Positions 61,401 through 64,000 of a stretch of DNA of 64,000 nt are shown here, piece by piece. The position numbers were made by a program, and so were the translations under genes. The notes beneath the pieces are model-generated. The model saw only the letters and a list, made by a program, of their open reading frames with translations, was not told the DNA's origin and did no database searches. Source of the DNA: Cinclus cinclus. Taxonomy: Eukaryota; Chordata; Aves; Passeriformes; Cinclidae. The stretch spans positions 100,333,324 through 100,397,323 of the forward strand of contig NC_085046.1 of NCBI RefSeq assembly GCF_963662255.1, written 5' to 3'. The stretch's first letter is position 1, and every line of letters starts with the position of its first letter.

Positions 61401-64000
61401 TGGGCAGAACGAGCTGAATGTTGTGGTGTCACGAGTCTGGCACTAGTGTAGCTGAGTGCTTTGCGTGATAGCCGGAAATCCCTGCTGAAGTTTAAATCTT
61501 CCGTGTGCTGCCCTGGGCAAGCTGGAGTATGCCCTTTATTAGAAGATCAATGAACAAAAAGAAACAGGAGGTGCTTTAGAAAGAGAAAAAAATTGCCACA
61601 AACCAATTTACTTTTGTTTTACTTATTGCACATATCTGTAATTTCTTAATGTTGAATGTTTTATGCAACGAGGCACCAAAATCTTGGCAATGTACATTTA
61701 GTTTCAAATAGCTGCTCACTCTCTGCATAGTGGTGTTTGGAAAGCAAATGTTTGGTTAATACGTGGTTAAGCACTTTTGCAATACAGAGTGTGTTCTTCA
61801 TTGCAAGGTATCTTTCCTGAAAAAGTGAAGTGTACTTTTGGTTTTTGAATCTATGCAGACATAGTTTGTAAGCAGTGATTTAGATTTTGCAAATACTTCA
61901 GGAGCCCTTTGAACTTGTATGTTGGGTAGGTCAGTGCATGCTAAATATTTTTATAAGTAGTTTTCTATGCATTTTTGCTTCCCTCTTCCTCCCACACATT
62001 TACTTTGCATGACCAATATTCTCTGAAAATGCAACTTCAGGTATTTTGGGTAAAACACATGCCATGCTCTGCATGAACTGAAAGGACCATCATATTAAAG
62101 CAGTGCAGGAGAGAGAGTGAGCATGCACAGCACTATGGATATTAATATTTCTAAGTTTGTATTTTGTTTTTATGCTATAATTTATTTTCAGTTTGTTAAT
62201 GAGCAAGGAGAGGACTAAGGGCAGACCTGCCAGTGCTCATCAGCTTATAAACTTTACCCATGGCACAGGTTTGACCTGAATGTGATGGCAAGGCCACCAT
62301 GTGAACCAACATCATAGAAAACTTGTCTTTTGAGCCAGCAGGGACAAGTATGGCACCATGAAAATAGACTGTGAGCATCCTATGTTCACTGAACTGCTGT
62401 CTGTCTGCAATCCTCAGACTCAGATAAGTAAAGTGGGAGTTTCCCAGCAGAGTAAGTATGGGATCAGAGGTTTCATCCTTATTTCAAAGAGAGAGGATAA
62501 GGAGCCTCTTTAACTGGTTTTTAGCTGCAGCCATCCCCAACACCCTCTTCCAACAGCAAGGATCAGCAGGCACATCTCTAAGGCCGTCTAGTTAGTACCA
62601 TTTGGATCAGGGAGGATACTAGTGATAAACACATGAATCATTCGCAGTACTTCATAGCTGCCAGTCTGTGTTTCCAGGGCTCCATGCATGTGATTTTTGG
62701 GTCTGTTTTACCTCCAAACTAAATGACTTCATTTGCAGATGAAGCTCATGGGAATTCAGCTGTAAACATCTACAGTGGTGCATTAATTACCCTGAAATAC
62801 TAGATCCAATTAGAAATATCAGATGTTTCGCAGTCACCAGACAGACTAATGGAAATTATAAGCATCTATGCATCTCTTCCTTTGTTTATCACTTGCTAAC
62901 TGTTAATACAGTATTATCTTTTTTTTTTTTGTTGTTTTATTAAATTCATTAGAAAGTAAAGAGATCCTATAGAAAACCCCTGAGGGGAAAAGAAGATAGA
63001 TGTGTGCATGTATGGAAAGATGCAGTATGCATGAATATGACTTTTGATAACTTTTTAAAACTGCAGTAAATAATAACCTTTAAAATGCTTTGTTTACCCA
63101 GTATCCAATATAAAATCAAGCTTTTTACAGTTCTTTAATCTGGAAGCATTATCTTTTTTATTGTCTTAACATAAGCTTAACATTGTGATATATTGCTGAT
63201 GCTGAATTAATTTTAGTTCTGTTTAAGAAAGATTACTTTTTCTTTCCCATTTTTGTTTGTTTGTAACAAAATAGTATAAATATTTAAAGGTGAAGACTGT
63301 TGGTATTCATTTTGTATGTGGACTATTTTATACATTATGCATGGTATCCAACATATGTCTCTATATATTTTACTTTTTTAAAATTGAAACCACTGCAGTT
63401 CTAATTCTAATAGTTCTTCTGTCTTTCTGGTTTTATTCTGTAAATGTGAATTACAGAGGAAGTTAGAGTGTCTGCCATTCTAAAGAAATGAAATCGAGCT
63501 AGGAGTGGCAGTACTAACACTTCACTGTTCACCAAAACTTTGTACATTCAGTAGGAGATGAATAATTTTAATTTGTAACCATTATTCTAGAAAAGAAAAA
63601 AGTGAAAACTTTATTTAAAAATCCTTTAATTTAAAAATGCTGATTTAGACAGGTCCAAACAAGAATGTAATGTTTAATTATGCTGGCTTTTTTTTTTTTT
63701 TGTCTCACTACCAGTGAGTATACATGAAGTAAGAGAACGGTTGTAACGTGTATCCACAGGTAACTCTATTCTCAATGCAGATAAAGTAGGAAATTTTGCG
63801 TAGTTTCTTGACCAGCAGAGAAATTCAGGAATAGGCGTGGGTCACACTGTCCTAGAAAAATTCTGTATATACACAGAAAATACAGATGATCCCTTTGTAA
63901 AGTAGTAAATTTAAAGTATTCTGCTGAAATCAGCAGGGGAACACATTGTCTGATGAGGAAACTGCCATATTAGGAGTCTGTTGATATGGTAAAACAGTTT

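Larger units (their letters stand above)
46791..64000 (+). other. PIEZO2: PIEZO2 downstream intron (5' part, at least 17.2 kb)
   Basis: The intron begins GTAAGC after the 43-nt exon and runs past the window end. It contains CR1 relics at 48.29-48.44 (-), 49.93-50.23 (-), 53.42-53.65 (+) and 58.17-58.47 kb (+). It also contains an AT/TA microsatellite at 51.14 kb and a roughly 265-bp TCTCC array at 53.65-53.92 kb. From about 59.5 to 61.5 kb the sequence looks somewhat GC-richer, but I see no exon, CpG island or transposon there. The remainder is unique-looking, AT-rich intronic DNA. Confidence 0.88.

Overview
The window looks like bird nuclear DNA, probably from a neoavian species. The evidence is AT-rich sequence without operons, several decayed CR1 LINE 3' ends (including the characteristic octamer tail related to ATTCTATG and the CR1 reverse-transcriptase core), and two LTR relics of a type common in bird genomes. 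I cannot name the species. I see no prokaryotic genes, CRISPR arrays, rRNA or tRNA genes.

The one protein-coding gene I can defend is PIEZO2, on the + strand. It encodes a mechanically activated cation channel. Two short exons near the N-terminus are present. The first (15044-15169) encodes GHTGRLLKSLCF... through ...EPGFN. The second (46748-46790) encodes (C)STWEKTLRQIGFE. Both have canonical AG/GT borders. Their split codons join in frame to give Asn-Cys-Ser-Thr at the junction, as in mammalian PIEZO2. The neighbouring coding exons, upstream (N-terminal end) and downstream (expected to begin near LKGADAG), were not found, so both flanking introns run off the window.

Layout: 1-15043 is the 3' part of the upstream intron and holds an LTR relic at about 5.8-6.2 kb. 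15044-15169 is the first exon. 15170-46747 is a 31.6-kb intron with a CR1 reverse-transcriptase relic at 18.3-19.0 kb, a second LTR at 22.3-22.9 kb, CR1 tails at 27.5 and 43.6 kb, several hairpins or palindromes, and poly(T) and G/T-rich tracts. 46748-46790 is a 43-nt exon. 46791-64000 is the start of the next intron, with CR1 relics at 48.3, 49.9-50.2, 53.4 and 58.2 kb. A roughly 265-bp (TCTCC)n array is attached to the 53.4-kb relic.

Only about 5% of the window is recognisable as transposon-derived. The rest is unique-looking intronic sequence whose regulatory content cannot be judged without cross-species alignment. Most long open reading frames here are chance or repeat-driven. I found no new biological system. 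The most interesting items are the PIEZO2 exon structure, the CR1-seeded pyrimidine pentamer array, and a few strong inverted repeats and cryptic splice signals in the large intron.
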